From: Palaemon carinicauda
Lineage: Eukaryota; Arthropoda; Malacostraca; Decapoda; Palaemonidae
DNA: 64,000 nucleotides
Assembly: GCF_036898095.1 (NCBI RefSeq)
Contig: NC_090728.1
Location: 93,437,735 to 93,501,734 of the forward strand
Direction: 5' to 3'
Under the pieces are notes generated by a model that was not told the origin of the DNA, ran no database searches, and was given only the letters and a program-made list of their open reading frames with translations. Made by a program: the position numbers and the translations under genes. Shown here piece after piece: positions 32,989-43,902 of this stretch (within the stretch, counting starts at the first letter, position 1; each line of letters opens with the position of its first letter).

Positions 32989-34671
32989 CTATCTGAAGAC
33001 CTCCTCCCCTCCTCCTGCGAGCGCGCTGCTCTGCGCTTGGGGGGGGGGAACGTGAAGAAGATGACCTAATTGCTCTTGATCCTGAATCCTTGCTCGGGGG
33101 CTCTCGCTGCGAAACCCGGTGGGATTCGCGCTGGGGCTCGCACGAAGGAGTAATCCCAGGTTCGCGCATGTGTGCGTGCGCACGGGCGCGCGGAGATGAA
33201 GGCGCAGGCGAGGGGGCGCATGGGAGCGAGGGCGCGTAAGCGAGTGCTGGCGCACAGGAGAGCGATGGCGCACAGGCGAGCGATGGCGCACAGGCGAGCG
33301 ATGGCGCACAGGAGAGCGATGGCGCACAGGCGAGCGATGGCACACAGGTGAGCGATGGCACACAGGCGAGCGATGGCACACAGGTGAGCGACTGCGCACA
33401 AGTGAGGGTGTGCGCGGGCGCGCAGGCGATCTATAATGAACAGGCTAATGGGCCCGTGGGTGTGCTGGGGATTGATGGCGCGCAGGAGAAGGTGCGCGCG
33501 GGCGCGCAGGAGATCGATGGCGCGCAGGTGCGCGATCTGGCGAAGGCAGAGGGCGCGCAGAAGGACCAGCAGGCGTAGTAGCGCGTGAAGGTGACTGCAT
33601 GTGGGCGCACAGGAACTCTGAGGCCTCTAGAAGGGCGCACAGTAGGGGCTGAAACATGTGCGCGCGATGGTGCGCAGGCGAGGGCTGACGAGAGGGCGAG
33701 GTCCGAGGGTGCGCAGGAGATCGGTGGCGAGAAGGCGAAAGGTGAGACTTCCCTCCTGCGCCCAGATCTGGAGATCGTGGGCGTGTAGGCAAGCGATGGC
33801 GCGCAGGTGAGGAGCGCTGGCGAGCTGGAGATCGTGGGCGCGCAGGAGATCGTGGGCGCACAAGGCGCGTATCAGGATCAGGACGTGCAGCTGTGCGCTG
33901 GTGAGGGGGAGATCGCTGGCGTACAGGTGAGCGCTGGCGCGCAGGTGAGCACTGACGAGCAGGAGAGCGCTGGCGCTTTGACTTTGCAGCAGGAGATCGC
34001 TGGCGCGTTGTTCCTGGCTGGAACGTGGTCTCAGGAACAGCAGGAACAGGAGAGCGCTTGCGCGCAGGAGAGCATGGGCGCACAGGTGATACCTGGCTCT
34101 TTAGGGACTTGCTCACAATGTGAGAAAGCCCCTTTTGCCCCGAAGAGACTGATGCCCGTTGGAAAACAGGGTGCGTGGGCACCCACAGCGCGTTAGCAGC
34201 CAGGAACGGAGAAGGAAGGTCATCAGGTCTGGCAGGCGCAGGAGATCGTGATCGATCTGCAGAGAGGTCCAGGGATGCAGCTGCAACAGTCACTGCACGG
34301 CGAGTAGGATTCTCTGCGAGGGACTGCGAGGGCGAGGAAGCGAAGAGGCGCCTCCTAACTCCCTTGTGAGGAGAAGGAAGGGCTCTGCGGCAAAGAGGAG
34401 GATGAGCCTTACGTCGGATACGTCCTCTAGAGGCAGCAGGCAAACCATCGTCAGTCCTCCGAAGAGGAGTCTCTGTTAGTGAACTCCCCCGAGGGGGAGA
34501 ATCACCTGCAGGAGACACCGTTGGACTTGGTTCCTCTCTCGAAGGATGTTCGGAGGGGGGAACCAAGCCTTCAGCAACATCAGCACCCAAGGCAGAGGTT
34601 TGACCCAACTCGCCGGAAGCCTCTGCCACAACAACGTCGACGATAGACAGAGGGTCAACCTCCGCTATCAC
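32989..34671 (-). pseudogene. DIRS-D ORF1 Arg-Ser-Pro repeat domain
   Basis: The frame 34671-33445 (408 codons) begins in an acidic/Pro-rich stretch and becomes dominated by RSPAR, RSPVR and RSPAP units; the frame 33399-32989 continues with tandem HRSPVC/HRSPVR hexapeptides. A break at about 33445-33400 separates them. Such Arg-Ser/Ser-Pro arrays resemble RS domains of splicing proteins, which bind RNA and are phosphorylated; a role in RNA packaging or nuclear retention is inference. The N-terminal part (34678-35289) is in the same frame, separated only by one TAG at 34678. Confidence 0.75.
33255..33402 (-). repeat. 18-bp minisatellite coding for HRSPVx units
   Basis: On the plus strand the unit is 'gatggcgcacaggcgagc', repeated about eight times with single-base variants. 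Each unit codes for six residues on the minus strand. Looser variants of the unit extend across 33230-34090. Confidence 0.9.
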
Positions 34672-34677
34672 CGGCGA

Positions 34678-35289
34678 CTATTTGACAGCTGCTCCCAACT
34701 GGATGAGGTCAAACAGGGCTTCCCTGGAGGACCCCAAGGAAGCCCAAAGCTGCAACAAATCATCATTAGCAACATTCATAGATAAATCCTCCCCCGGAGG
34801 AGGAGGAGGAGGAGCTGCCTCGCTATGGGAGGCAACTCCCTCTCCCGAACCCCGAGGTCGGTCAACACAAGTACAGCCTACGCTTCCACTCGACGGGCTC
34901 TCAGGAGAAACCGATCGAGTGGGAGCTTCGGAGGAGGTTCGGGCTATGAAAGAAGAGTCCTTAGAAATTTCCTTCTTCAAAGAAATCCTTGAAGGAGAAA
35001 GATCCCGCTTGGACTTCTTCTTTCGGCACTGGGAAAACCTTTCCCACTGGGAGGTAGACCACTCACTACACACTTTATCCTTATCACACCGTTGGCCCCT
35101 GCAGAACGGACATAAGGTGTGAGGGTCCGTTTCGACCGCCGACATATATGTACCACAAGGGCGGTCATGTAATCCGGGGCAATTCCGCATAATAGAAGCC
35201 AACTTCCAAACACACAAACTGTAAGAAAAAGCAAAAAAAATTAAGGCTGTCAATAAGCGAGGGTGGGAGCAGACACGTCTGTTCATCAC
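34678..35289 (-). pseudogene. DIRS-D ORF1 N-terminal zinc-type domain
   Basis: The 203-codon frame starts at an ATG close to the ITR; the first 35 residues are hydrophobic and may be untranslated. The conserved core is DPHTLCPFCRGQRCDKDK, then VCSEWSTSQWERF, followed by a Lys/Arg stretch (CRKKKSKRDLS). The Cys pattern C-x2-C-x4-C-x6-C suggests zinc binding. It is matched in DIRS-E (45240-45400) and DIRS-A (745-915). It ends at a TAG (34678-34680); the same frame then stays open to 33445, so this is a nonsense mutation or a readthrough site. Confidence 0.75.
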
Positions 35290-35293
35290 CCGA

Positions 35294-35456
35294 GCCTAAA
35301 GTAAAGTGAACTATTCACCGGTGTGTGAGGTGGGGAGGGGTAGCTAGCTACCGCTCCCCTACCCCCTCGCTAACTAGCGAGGGGGTAGCAAACCCTCGTT
35401 AAAAATCTAATGGCTCGTCATTTCAGCTACGCCGAAAGTAATACCCTATTTAAATA
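35294..35456 (-). repeat. DIRS-D left inverted terminal repeat (5' side)
   Basis: Complement of 27666-27830. The GC-rich hairpin is present with one mismatched pair at its centre ('gctaactagc'). The outer tip runs to 35485. Confidence 0.9.
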
Positions 35457-35665
35457 GCGTGGTTTGTATTTCGGTTACGGAACAACTCACAATTAAGGGT
35501 AAAAGTATCCATGGACATACCTTCAAGACATTACAGATGGGTTTTTCGTGAAAGTTGGGGTAGATCCAGTATCTCTTGGCTTTGTGCACTTGAGCCTGGG
35601 TTGGGCCTTCCATCTCTTTACTGGATAAGCACGTCTGATCATCTGTTGAAGCCAGATAACTATAT

Positions 35666-35962
35666 CTAGACCTTTTCTCTTTCGTCCTTCACATGGAACT
35701 CGGAGTTTTCTTTAGGTAGCTTCGTAGTGCTAGTCTTTTTCTGAAGAGACTGAGAGAAGCTTTTCTCCACAAAGATAAGATGAGGAATATACACTGCATA
35801 GAGCAGAAAGGCTCCAACCAAATTAGTATCACTTCTGCAACACCAATTATAGAATAGAAGAGTTAGTAGATCTGGATACCATGTGGCCACTGGGGATCCA
35901 CCGGGGATATCCTGATGACCAATTTCATCAAGAGTCTGATATGTAATCTGTGAATCAGGCAA
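35666..35962 (-). pseudogene. DIRS-E methyltransferase-like tail
   Basis: The frame includes ATWYPDLLTLLFYNW, corresponding to HAEWFPDLLQLLTEL in DIRS-D. Little else is alignable by eye. It lies where expected, just downstream of RNase H. Confidence 0.45.
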
Positions 35963-36015
35963 TTGAATGGAAAGGCTTGTGCGTCCTGGTTCCTAGGGGG
36001 TGTTGTGAGGCGTCT

Positions 36016-36990
36016 TCAAACCCTTCTGATGGATGTCAAACTGGGGAGCAGTATAATGTTAATTTCATGTTCAATCAAGAGGCGAATGAGAGGACTGATG
36101 GTGATCCCTGAAGGTGATCCCTGAAGAGCAAGAAGCCTGTCTGCTGCACAAAGATGTTGGGACCATTTAAACCCTACACCGTGCCCAAGCTGGTTAAGCT
36201 CTTTTGTTAAAATATTCCTCTTATTTGGAATGTACCTTGCTGACTGCTTTATCACATAGTTGGCTGCACAGGCATAAACCTGCTTTACCAACAAGCAAAG
36301 GGACTGTAAAATTGTGCACATTTGTTTGCTGATGTAAGCCACAACAGTAGTTTTGTCGTCCATCATTGCTACCGGATGTTCTATCAAACTCGATAGGAAA
36401 ACACGGTGCTAGTAGCACTGCTTGCATTTCCTGCAGGTTGACATGCAAGTGCTTTTCTTCCATGGACTACATCCCCAAGGCAGTCTGGTTCCTTCCTTTG
36501 AAGGTAAGTTGAGGAGCTTCCCTGATAAAATTTTTGTCATTCAGCCACCAAGTTATATTGTCCCATGCTTTTGGTTTCACTGTAACCTGATTGGGGTACG
36601 ATCACTGGCTGCTGACCAGTGTTGCTTCAAACACCCTTAGAGTGATATCAAATCTAGGTATCTGTGCGGAAGGAGCTTATCCACAAATGTAAGATTTCCC
36701 AGAAGACATTTCCACTGTCAAGCCAGAATCCCGTTCAAGTGGGCCCAACAGCAGACCAAGTGTGAATACTTGGGAGGTAGTAGTCTGAAGCAGAAGTCTT
36801 TGAACTGGTCCACTATTCTCTCATGGGAGAAGCGGTGATACTTTCTGTAAGAGCAACGGATTGGTATATGAAAGTACGAATCCTTAAGGTCCATAGCAAG
36901 CATGAGGTGGTCTTCACCAAGAAAAGTGGACTGTGAAAGTCTGGAGAACCATCTTGGATGACTTCAAGTGCGTCCTTCTCCAATCACTTT
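36016..36990 (-). pseudogene. DIRS-E RT and RNase H relics
   Basis: RT: MLAMDLKDSYFHIPIRCSYR (first catalytic Asp region) at 36718-36903, followed by a degenerate stretch. RNase H: HLHVNLQEMQAVLLA and DDKTTVVAYISKQ at 36300-36460, then ARYIPNKRNILTKELN. These match TLDLKDAYFQIPIH, LHINLLEMKAVYLAL, SDNTTVVAYINKQG and RFIPGKRNVLADSL in DIRS-D. The YLDD box is lost, and frames shift repeatedly. Confidence 0.7.
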
Positions 36991-37389
36991 TACCTCTGCT
37001 CCTAGGGCCAAAGCTTTCTGCAATCTTGTAGAGTGGGGAGATTGGAATGTCAATGGTATTCAATATGTGAGAAAATCAAGAGTTGGTGAAAGGTACGCAG
37101 AATTTATTCCAAATAATTTCCACAACCCAGCTCCTTGCCCCTGGTCATTAACATGCTGCCCAATGGCTTGACAGGCATCTCCCCACAAGTGGCAGCTGGG
37201 AGAGGGAAATAGATTTTAGTGTCTCCCTTTTTGCTCTACCAGCCTCTTTAGACTGGCCAGGTTGGGGGCAAAATGGTGGAGCAGTTTCCCCGCCTATCTT
37301 TTGAGAAGGAAACAGTTGGAGGTAGCTGGACCCATCTTTAGCGCAAACTTCATTGGTGCGAGGGGTTTTGAAGCTTTCTCTTTCTCGCT

Positions 37390-37830
37390 ACCTTCAAGGG
37401 GCGTAAGATCTTAAAGGTAACTGCATGTTGGATCAAGGAGTAATGGCTCACCTTCCTCCATTTCTCCATCATAAACTCCACTTCCATCAGCAGGATGAGG
37501 ACCATAGACTCCAGCACTGGGGTATTTTCTCAGGCAAAGTGCTTATTCTTGCCCCATTTGTCTGACAAAGCAAGAGACGACTGCATTTTCCTTCCCCTTA
37601 AGGACCCAGTTGGGCCACTGGTAAGCAGAATGGTAGGCCAAAACAAAACAGGTCAATGCTTTCACACCTGAGAGGAGTAAGAGTGTATACTTAGGCATCT
37701 CAGAGTTTACCAAATCCTGAGTGGAGCAAAGCTTGTGTAACTAGTCTATCCATGCCATAGTAGCACACCTAAGGGCCAAGAACAATGTGCCATCATGATA
37801 GTCCTTCCACCGGAGTCCCTGCTGTCAATG
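37390..37830 (-). pseudogene. DIRS-E ORF1 gag-like block
   Basis: Minus-strand translation gives WANWVLKGKENAVVSCF near 37600 and EVEFMMEKWRKVSHYSL near 37450, matching the WANSILKRRDAVADRF and DVEQAAERWRKSNQDCL blocks of DIRS-D. Stops interrupt both. Confidence 0.65.
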
Positions 37831-38863
37831 CTGCTACTTTTGGATCAATGGCATAGGTGGGTTTGCCGCCTCTGGCATTTAAAACCTTCATTGTCAAAAG
37901 AGCATGGAGGGCAGGATATTGCTCAAATAGCTGGAGCATTAATAATTCCTCGGACCTTAGATCTTGAGATTTAACCCGATCTAAAGGTCAGTGAGAAAGA
38001 ACCAACCATAGTAACTCAGAGAGATGTTTTAGATTCTTGGGCACACTGATCAATGGAGGTCATCATTAACTCAATCGGTGCTGGGTTGGCCTCCCAAAGG
38101 TTAATCAAACACATGAATGAGAGCAAGGATCTTGCTTGTGCCAGCAGAGGGCTAGAGTTGACTACCATAGGGTCAAAGCTGTTCTTGGACTTCCCCTTCA
38201 AAGGGGAGGGACACGTACCACTAGAAACCTCCTTACACTAGTAGTATTCGTAGACTGGATTGAGAATGGAACTGGAGCAATACTCTGCAGAGTAAGAATA
38301 GATTATCAAATGGTGACTGGCTCCCCTTTGAAGACTTGACTACCCCTAGCTCTCATTCCCTCCGAGGCTTATGAAGCACTAGGTATCGTAGTCTCTGAAA
38401 GGTGAATGGGAGTGTGGCATCAAGTGGTGCTTTGTGTGACGCAGTACAGTATTGTATCTTGGTGCTCATAGGAACGCCGAGCGGTTCCGAGAAGTCGCCT
38501 GTTCTGATTTCCTATCGCATGATGTTGGAAGGTCTCAACATGTACATGGTTGAATCTTGTGTTGTAGGCCAGTCTCGGCTTGTGGGAAAATCTCGGCATT
38601 AAAAGATCTCTACGTGTGGACAGAGTACTGTATAAGGATAAAAATCGCAACTAATAATCTGGTTCTCTGGTGACATGAAAGACATAATCCCACAATGGAA
38701 TTGCAAAAGGTTTCCACTCCCGCGGTGATCATCACACAGACGGCTGACAAAGGGTTTGATCATGAGGAGACCAAGTATGGATTTCTCTTCCACCACAAGT
38801 GGAACTTCATTATTTTCGGGGGCTAAAGTCTTCTTAGGGGGTTGGGCAGCTAATGCCGTTTTT

Positions 38864-39076
38864 TAAGGGCAGACTTTGACATTCATACCACTTAATAAGT
38901 TGACTTAGGACATCTCCAAACTGCATAGGACTTTTGCCTGACCTTCGTTTCGTGATGACAGGGAAATTTATCCTGAAAATGGGTTTTAAAAATTCTATCT
39001 TGAGGACTTGTGATGTCATCACGGTGAAAAAAGTGGTCGTAAAAGTCGAACAGTCGTAAGTCGACGACTACTTGTA
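38864..39076 (+). repeat. R-family terminal fragment
   Basis: 39004-39074 ('tgatgtcatcacggtgaaaa' and on to 'gtcgacgactacttg', followed by TA) matches the right end of R-right at 50020-50102 in the same orientation. No complete partner end is seen nearby, so it is a truncated or solo copy; its left limit is uncertain. Confidence 0.5.
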
Positions 39077-41264
39077 GTCCAGTCTATTAGACTACTCCAT
39101 TGTTGGAGAATTCACCTGTATCCTCAAGGAATATGGAAGAAAATATTGCAAGATTTCCAGAGCACACTACGAAGTCAATCGTTCACACTGGATGGAATTC
39201 AATACAGTAATCATTGGAAACACACTCACTCTTATCACACTCACCATCAAGGAAGAGCTTATCATGCTTGCGTGCATCTAAACAGCTGCACTCATCGCAA
39301 TCACCTATACACGTGTGGTTATCACGTTCATGCTTTCACTGTGTTTTCAAGAATACAAGCAGCAATCTCACTCTCCCCTTAGCACACCTACTCGCTTCTT
39401 CAAATATGCAAACTCTGGCAAGGGAGGAATCATCTCCTCGTAACTCACGCTCCAATGTACGCACATTCCCATGCTCGCTCAAGTGCATGCCAAGATGTGG
39501 GCTCTCCAGCATAGAAACACACTCATTGGATAGCTGCCCTTCATATAATATGCAAGCTATGATATGCCAGCTTCATATGATAGACTCTCTTCATGACCGG
39601 CGCTTATCTGGGCATGCACTTCTCTAGAAAGAAGCGCACTCCCGAGCATAAGCACTGTTCCACCTTTGGAATATCACCTTTGTGCACAATCGGTTCTTTT
39701 GAAAGTCAAGGGAACATGGGGAAGCATTGCAAGACCTGGTGAAAGAAGGCAAAACTGCCACTTATAGATACTTAGAGCTTTCCTGGTTGAACTGGCCAAA
39801 GAAGTGATTAACAGCATTAACATCACCTTAGAGGCCTAAGAAAACTAAAATCATGTAGGTCCTTTAGAATACCTCCAGCGCTTGCTCATCAGAGGTTCTA
39901 CGTTCCCGAGGGATCGAATCCTTCTCCATAACCACAAGATGTGGCTATCCCATCACTGACTCCTGGTACCTTGGTAGAGAGATTAGAGACCAAGAGCACA
40001 ATTTTTCCTCATTTGAATCAGGTGTCATGGAAGCCACCTCCATGGCCGGGTTACAAGCAAATATTTACCTTGGAAATAATCCATTTCCTTGTATAAAAAT
40101 TAACAGATTTATCTTGGTAAGTTGGTATTTTTTTATTGCTACTATACAGTATCCATTTTAAATAATAGAATATATTAAAAAAGCTTTTAATATCTGTTGA
40201 GTTCATATAATTTGTCTGGTGACATACTTCTGGCAGAGTCACAGAAAATGAGTGGGCAAGTCGAGTGATTCCCTTTTAATAGGCTATTATGATTAATATT
40301 AATATTCCCATAATTGAAATACAGTATCAGGTAACAATACAAAGTATTTCATGGGTCTGTATCGGTTGTTATAAATACTACTTAGTGCAAATTTAACTCT
40401 AAAACTAGGATAGAATCTTGTATTTTACGTGGTTTCATTTTCATATGTTTCATCTCTGACAGTAGATCGACACTTATCTAATGAAACTATATAATAAGGA
40501 CAAATATTTTCTTAAAAGTAATATATTTTCTTTTAAATAATCAAAATGAAATACTTCTGCTAGGTAAGTTTTATTTCTTGTAAGAAAAAAAAGCTTGGTT
40601 TTACATATTTTGCAAGTGATTCTTTCATCACACGTTTGGTGACGTCATATTTCTGGCAGAAGAAGAGTCAAATTGAGTGATTTCCTATTAATTTATTACC
40701 AAGTAATCTGATTCTCATTGGCAAAAAATAGAGTAACGATGCCAAATACTTTCAGTGGTCTGTATTAGTTATGAATATCCTACAGTACTATTTACCGTAA
40801 ACTTATGAAAAGAATTGCTGTATGTCTGGTGACGTCATATTTCTGGCGAAAGGCGAGTGCCAAATCGAGTGATTTCCGTTCAATACTTTATCAAGTAATA
40901 ATAGTACAGTATTCTCATTAAAGAAACAGTAATATGATACCAAATATTTCTAATGTTTAAAGAAAAATACTGTACATAGAGAGAGAGAACATATTCCTAT
41001 GATAACTAATAATAAAGACTATAAACAAACTGATGAAAACTATGATATCCTATAACATATTCAGGATGATATAATATTCATTATTAAGATATTTTGAATA
41101 ACGTAGGAAATTATACAAACAATACAGTACTCGTTATTCGTATGTGCGCATAATTGCAATTTAGTAGCGTGACCTTGAGATCAGCTGATAACTATCAAAC
41201 ATAAAACGAAAAGCAATTGTTGATTATTGAAATGCCTCCAAAACTGAAAAATAGAATACAAATA

Positions 41265-43902
41265 CAGTACACCCCCGGGGTACGGCGACCCCAGCTTACG
41301 TATTTTTCACGTTAAGGTGTGGAATACGATGTTTTTTCGTCCCCTCGTTACGACATTTTCCCCACCTTACGGCATCGAATTCCAAAACTCAAACTTGGCG
41401 GTTTTTACGCGTACGACTGTGCGAGTCACTAGCTTACCACCAAGCTCATACGTCACTGCATACGTCACTAAGAAGCTGGTCTGCTATTGGTCGGCGTCAC
41501 GGCGTCACTAAGATGCCGATACGCTATTGGCTGAAATCCCTCCCACAATGCCTGAGAGAGATACTGCCTCTCTCTCTCTCTCTTTGTTATACCCGCGCTC
41601 AGTTCAGAATCTCGTGTGCGTTTCGAAAAGACAATCTCGTGTGAGTGCTTGCGATATCCTATTTTTTGTGCATTTTAGTGCTTAATTATAACTTTAATTT
41701 GTTAGCCATGGGTTCCAAGATTGCTAGTGATGTTAAAGGGAGAAGTAAGATGATGATTACTATGGAAACGAAGCTGGAGATCATAAAGAAATATGAAGAA
41801 GGCATGCGCATAGTTACCCTCGCTAGTATATATGGCCATAACCAGTCTACGATTGGTACAATTATCAAGAATAAGGAAGCCATTAAAGCAAGTAAGTCTT
41901 CTAAAGGCATGACTGTCCTTGCCAGTGGAAGGACCTCAATCAACGACGAGATGGACAGACTCCTTCTCCTATGGATTAAAGAGGAGGAAATCGCTGGTGA
42001 TACACTCACGCAATCGGTAATTTCGCAGCAAGCCCCCCAAGAGTTCAAGGCTTCTCATGGGTGGTTTGATCGTTTTAGGAAGAGGACTAGTATTCACTCA
42101 GTCGTCAGGCATGGAGAGGCGGCCAGTTCTGACAAGAAAGCAGCAGAAGAATTCCTCAAGAAGTTTGAGAAAGTAATTTCTAGAGAAGGCTACATTCCTC
42201 AGCAAGTGTTTAACTGTGCTGAAACTGGCCTTTTCTAGAAGAAAATGCCCCGCCGTACATATATCACAGCTGAAGAAAGGAAACTTCCTGGCCATAAACT
42301 GAAGGACAGACTTACCCTCGCATTTTGTGCAAATGCCAGTGGGGACTTAAAAGCCCCTACTGGTATACCACTCAGAGAATCCTCGTGCCTTCAAGGCACA
42401 AAATATCACGAAGGAGAGGCTCTCGGTATTTTGGAAGTCTAATGCCAAGGCCTGGGTCACGAGGACCATATTTATTGAGTGGGTAAACGTCTGCTTCGGT
42501 CCTGCTGTCAAGAACTTTTTAGAAGAGAACAATCTTCGTCTCAAATGTCTCCTGGTACTGGCCAATGCCCCTGCTCACCCTCCTGGCCTCTAGGACATCA
42601 TTCATCCTGACTTCTCCTTCATCAAGTTCTCTATCTGCCACCGAACACCACCCCTCTCCTCCAGCCTATGGACCAACAAGTGATTGCCAACTTTAAGAAG
42701 CTTTACACGAAGCATCTGTTCAAAAGATGCTTCGAAGTGACTGAAAGCACTCAACTCGCTCTCCGTGAATTTTGAAAGGGGCATTTTGACATCGATCAGT
42801 GCCTGAAGATGATCGACAAAGCTTGGAATGAGGTTTCACGGCGCACCTTGAACTCCTCATGAAAGAAACTGTGGCCAGCTGTTGTGGCAGAACGAGACTT
42901 CGAAGGTTTCAATCCCTCAACCGAAGACGACGCCGTTGATGATCCTGCCCCTGAGGGTGATGTTGAGGAAATAATTTCAATCGGGAGGGCCATGGGGCTT
43001 GTTGTCGATGAGGCTGACGTCCAAAACCTTATCGAGGAGCACAGGGAGGAGCTTACGACTGAAGACGTGAAGGAGTTGGAGTCAATGCAGTTGTCCATCA
43101 TTCAAAAAGAGCACAGCTCTAATGGTGGCGAGGACGGGGGGGAGACTGAAGAAACAACATCGGCAGAAATAAGGGAAGCTATCGGTTGGTATGAAAACCT
43201 TACGAGTTTCATTGAAAATAAACACCCAGAAAAACTTCACACAAGTCGTCTTATGGAGAGTGTTAATGACAAGTGTATGAGTCTATTAGAAATATGTTGA
43301 TGAATCGTCAGAAACAGGCTTCTTTGGATAGATATTTCTCCAAAAGAGAAGTGTCAGAAAGCAAAGATGATAATGATGATTCTATCAAAAAAGCTAAAAA
43401 AAGAGAGTAATTTTTTAAGTTCTGAAAAAAAAAATCATAAAAAAAAATTTCAAAAGACAAAAATAAAAAAAAGTATTTTTAATTTTAAGTGTTTAATAGT
43501 AAGAATAAATTTATTATTAAGTGTACATAACATGATTAGCATTGATACGTTTTTATATCTACCGTCTCCTCCCCCCTCTGCCTCCACCCACTACCAGCTC
43601 AAGTCACGTCACTCCAAATGTAAATAAAATTTAATTTTTCCTTTACAGTACTGTACAGTATTTGTATATATTTCTTTTTAATCCTGTAATGTTACTATAT
43701 TCAATTATATACTGTACAGTACATGTATATTATATATAAGTATACTGTAGTACAGTGCTTACTATACTATTTTGTTACTAATTTTTAATGTTTTTACCTG
43801 GGGTTTTGCACGCATTAGCTATTCTATTGCCCGCCATACAACATTTTCACCATACGATACCAACTCCGGAACGGATTAATGTCGTATGGCGGGGGCCTAC
43901 TG
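41265..43902 (+). mobile_element. Tigger/pogo-family DNA transposon with TA duplication
   Basis: 2638 bp, starting 'cagtacacccccggggtacg' and ending '..cgggggcctactg', flanked by TA on both sides (41263-41264 and 43903-43904). The terminal 12-14 bp are imperfect inverted repeats. The inverted partner in R-right (around 47380-47430) lacks the insert: there 'agaatacaaaaatgcttc' (complement) corresponds to 'agaatacaaata' joined to 'tgctttaat' here, a natural empty site. It encodes one broken transposase. Confidence 0.92.
41708..43409 (+). pseudogene. Tigger/jerky-type transposase, inactivated
   Basis: A start at 41708 in good context (GCCATGG) is preferred to 41645. The domain order is an N-terminal HTH (METKLEIIKKYEEGM, LASIYGHNQSTIGTIIKN), a CENP-B-type second HTH (GWFDRFRKRTSIHSV), a DDE domain and an acidic C-terminus (42884-43300). 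Family knowledge gives VFNADETGLFWK and LLLLDNAPGHP around the first two catalytic Asp residues; here the text is VFNCAETGLF then TAG, and LLVLANAPAHP, so both Asp positions are Ala. Three expected Trp codons are stops (about 42236 TAG; about 42774 and 42858 TGA), plus frameshifts near 42350. The tail reads QKQASLDRYF, a PCNA-box-like motif known in pogo-type transposases, then an acidic/Lys end. Confidence 0.88.

Larger units (their letters stand above)
27615..35485 (-). mobile_element. DIRS-D: near-complete DIRS-like element
   Basis: A 7.87-kb copy in the last intron, in the same orientation as the host gene. It has inverted terminal repeats (35294-35456 and 27666-27830), an internal complementary region at 27869-27971 joining both tips, and all expected modules: ORF1 (35289 to 31373), RT-RNase H-MT (31728 to 29429) and YR (29424 to 28439). 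Lesions are few: an in-frame TAG and frameshifts in ORF1, one frameshift at the end of RNase H, and one frameshift and one TAG in YR. The RT core including YLDD is open. It is the most recent or best-preserved member here. DIRS elements make no target duplication, and none is seen. Confidence 0.93.

Noticed and set aside
33066..33401. Frame reading CAIARLCAIA repeats
   Set aside because: Alternate frame of the 18-bp minisatellite; the RSP frame agrees with the adjoining 408-codon ORF1 frame and is preferred.
33230..33410. Regularly spaced repeats suggesting a CRISPR-like array
   Set aside because: Contiguous 18-bp tandem units without unique spacers, inside a retrotransposon ORF in a eukaryotic genome.
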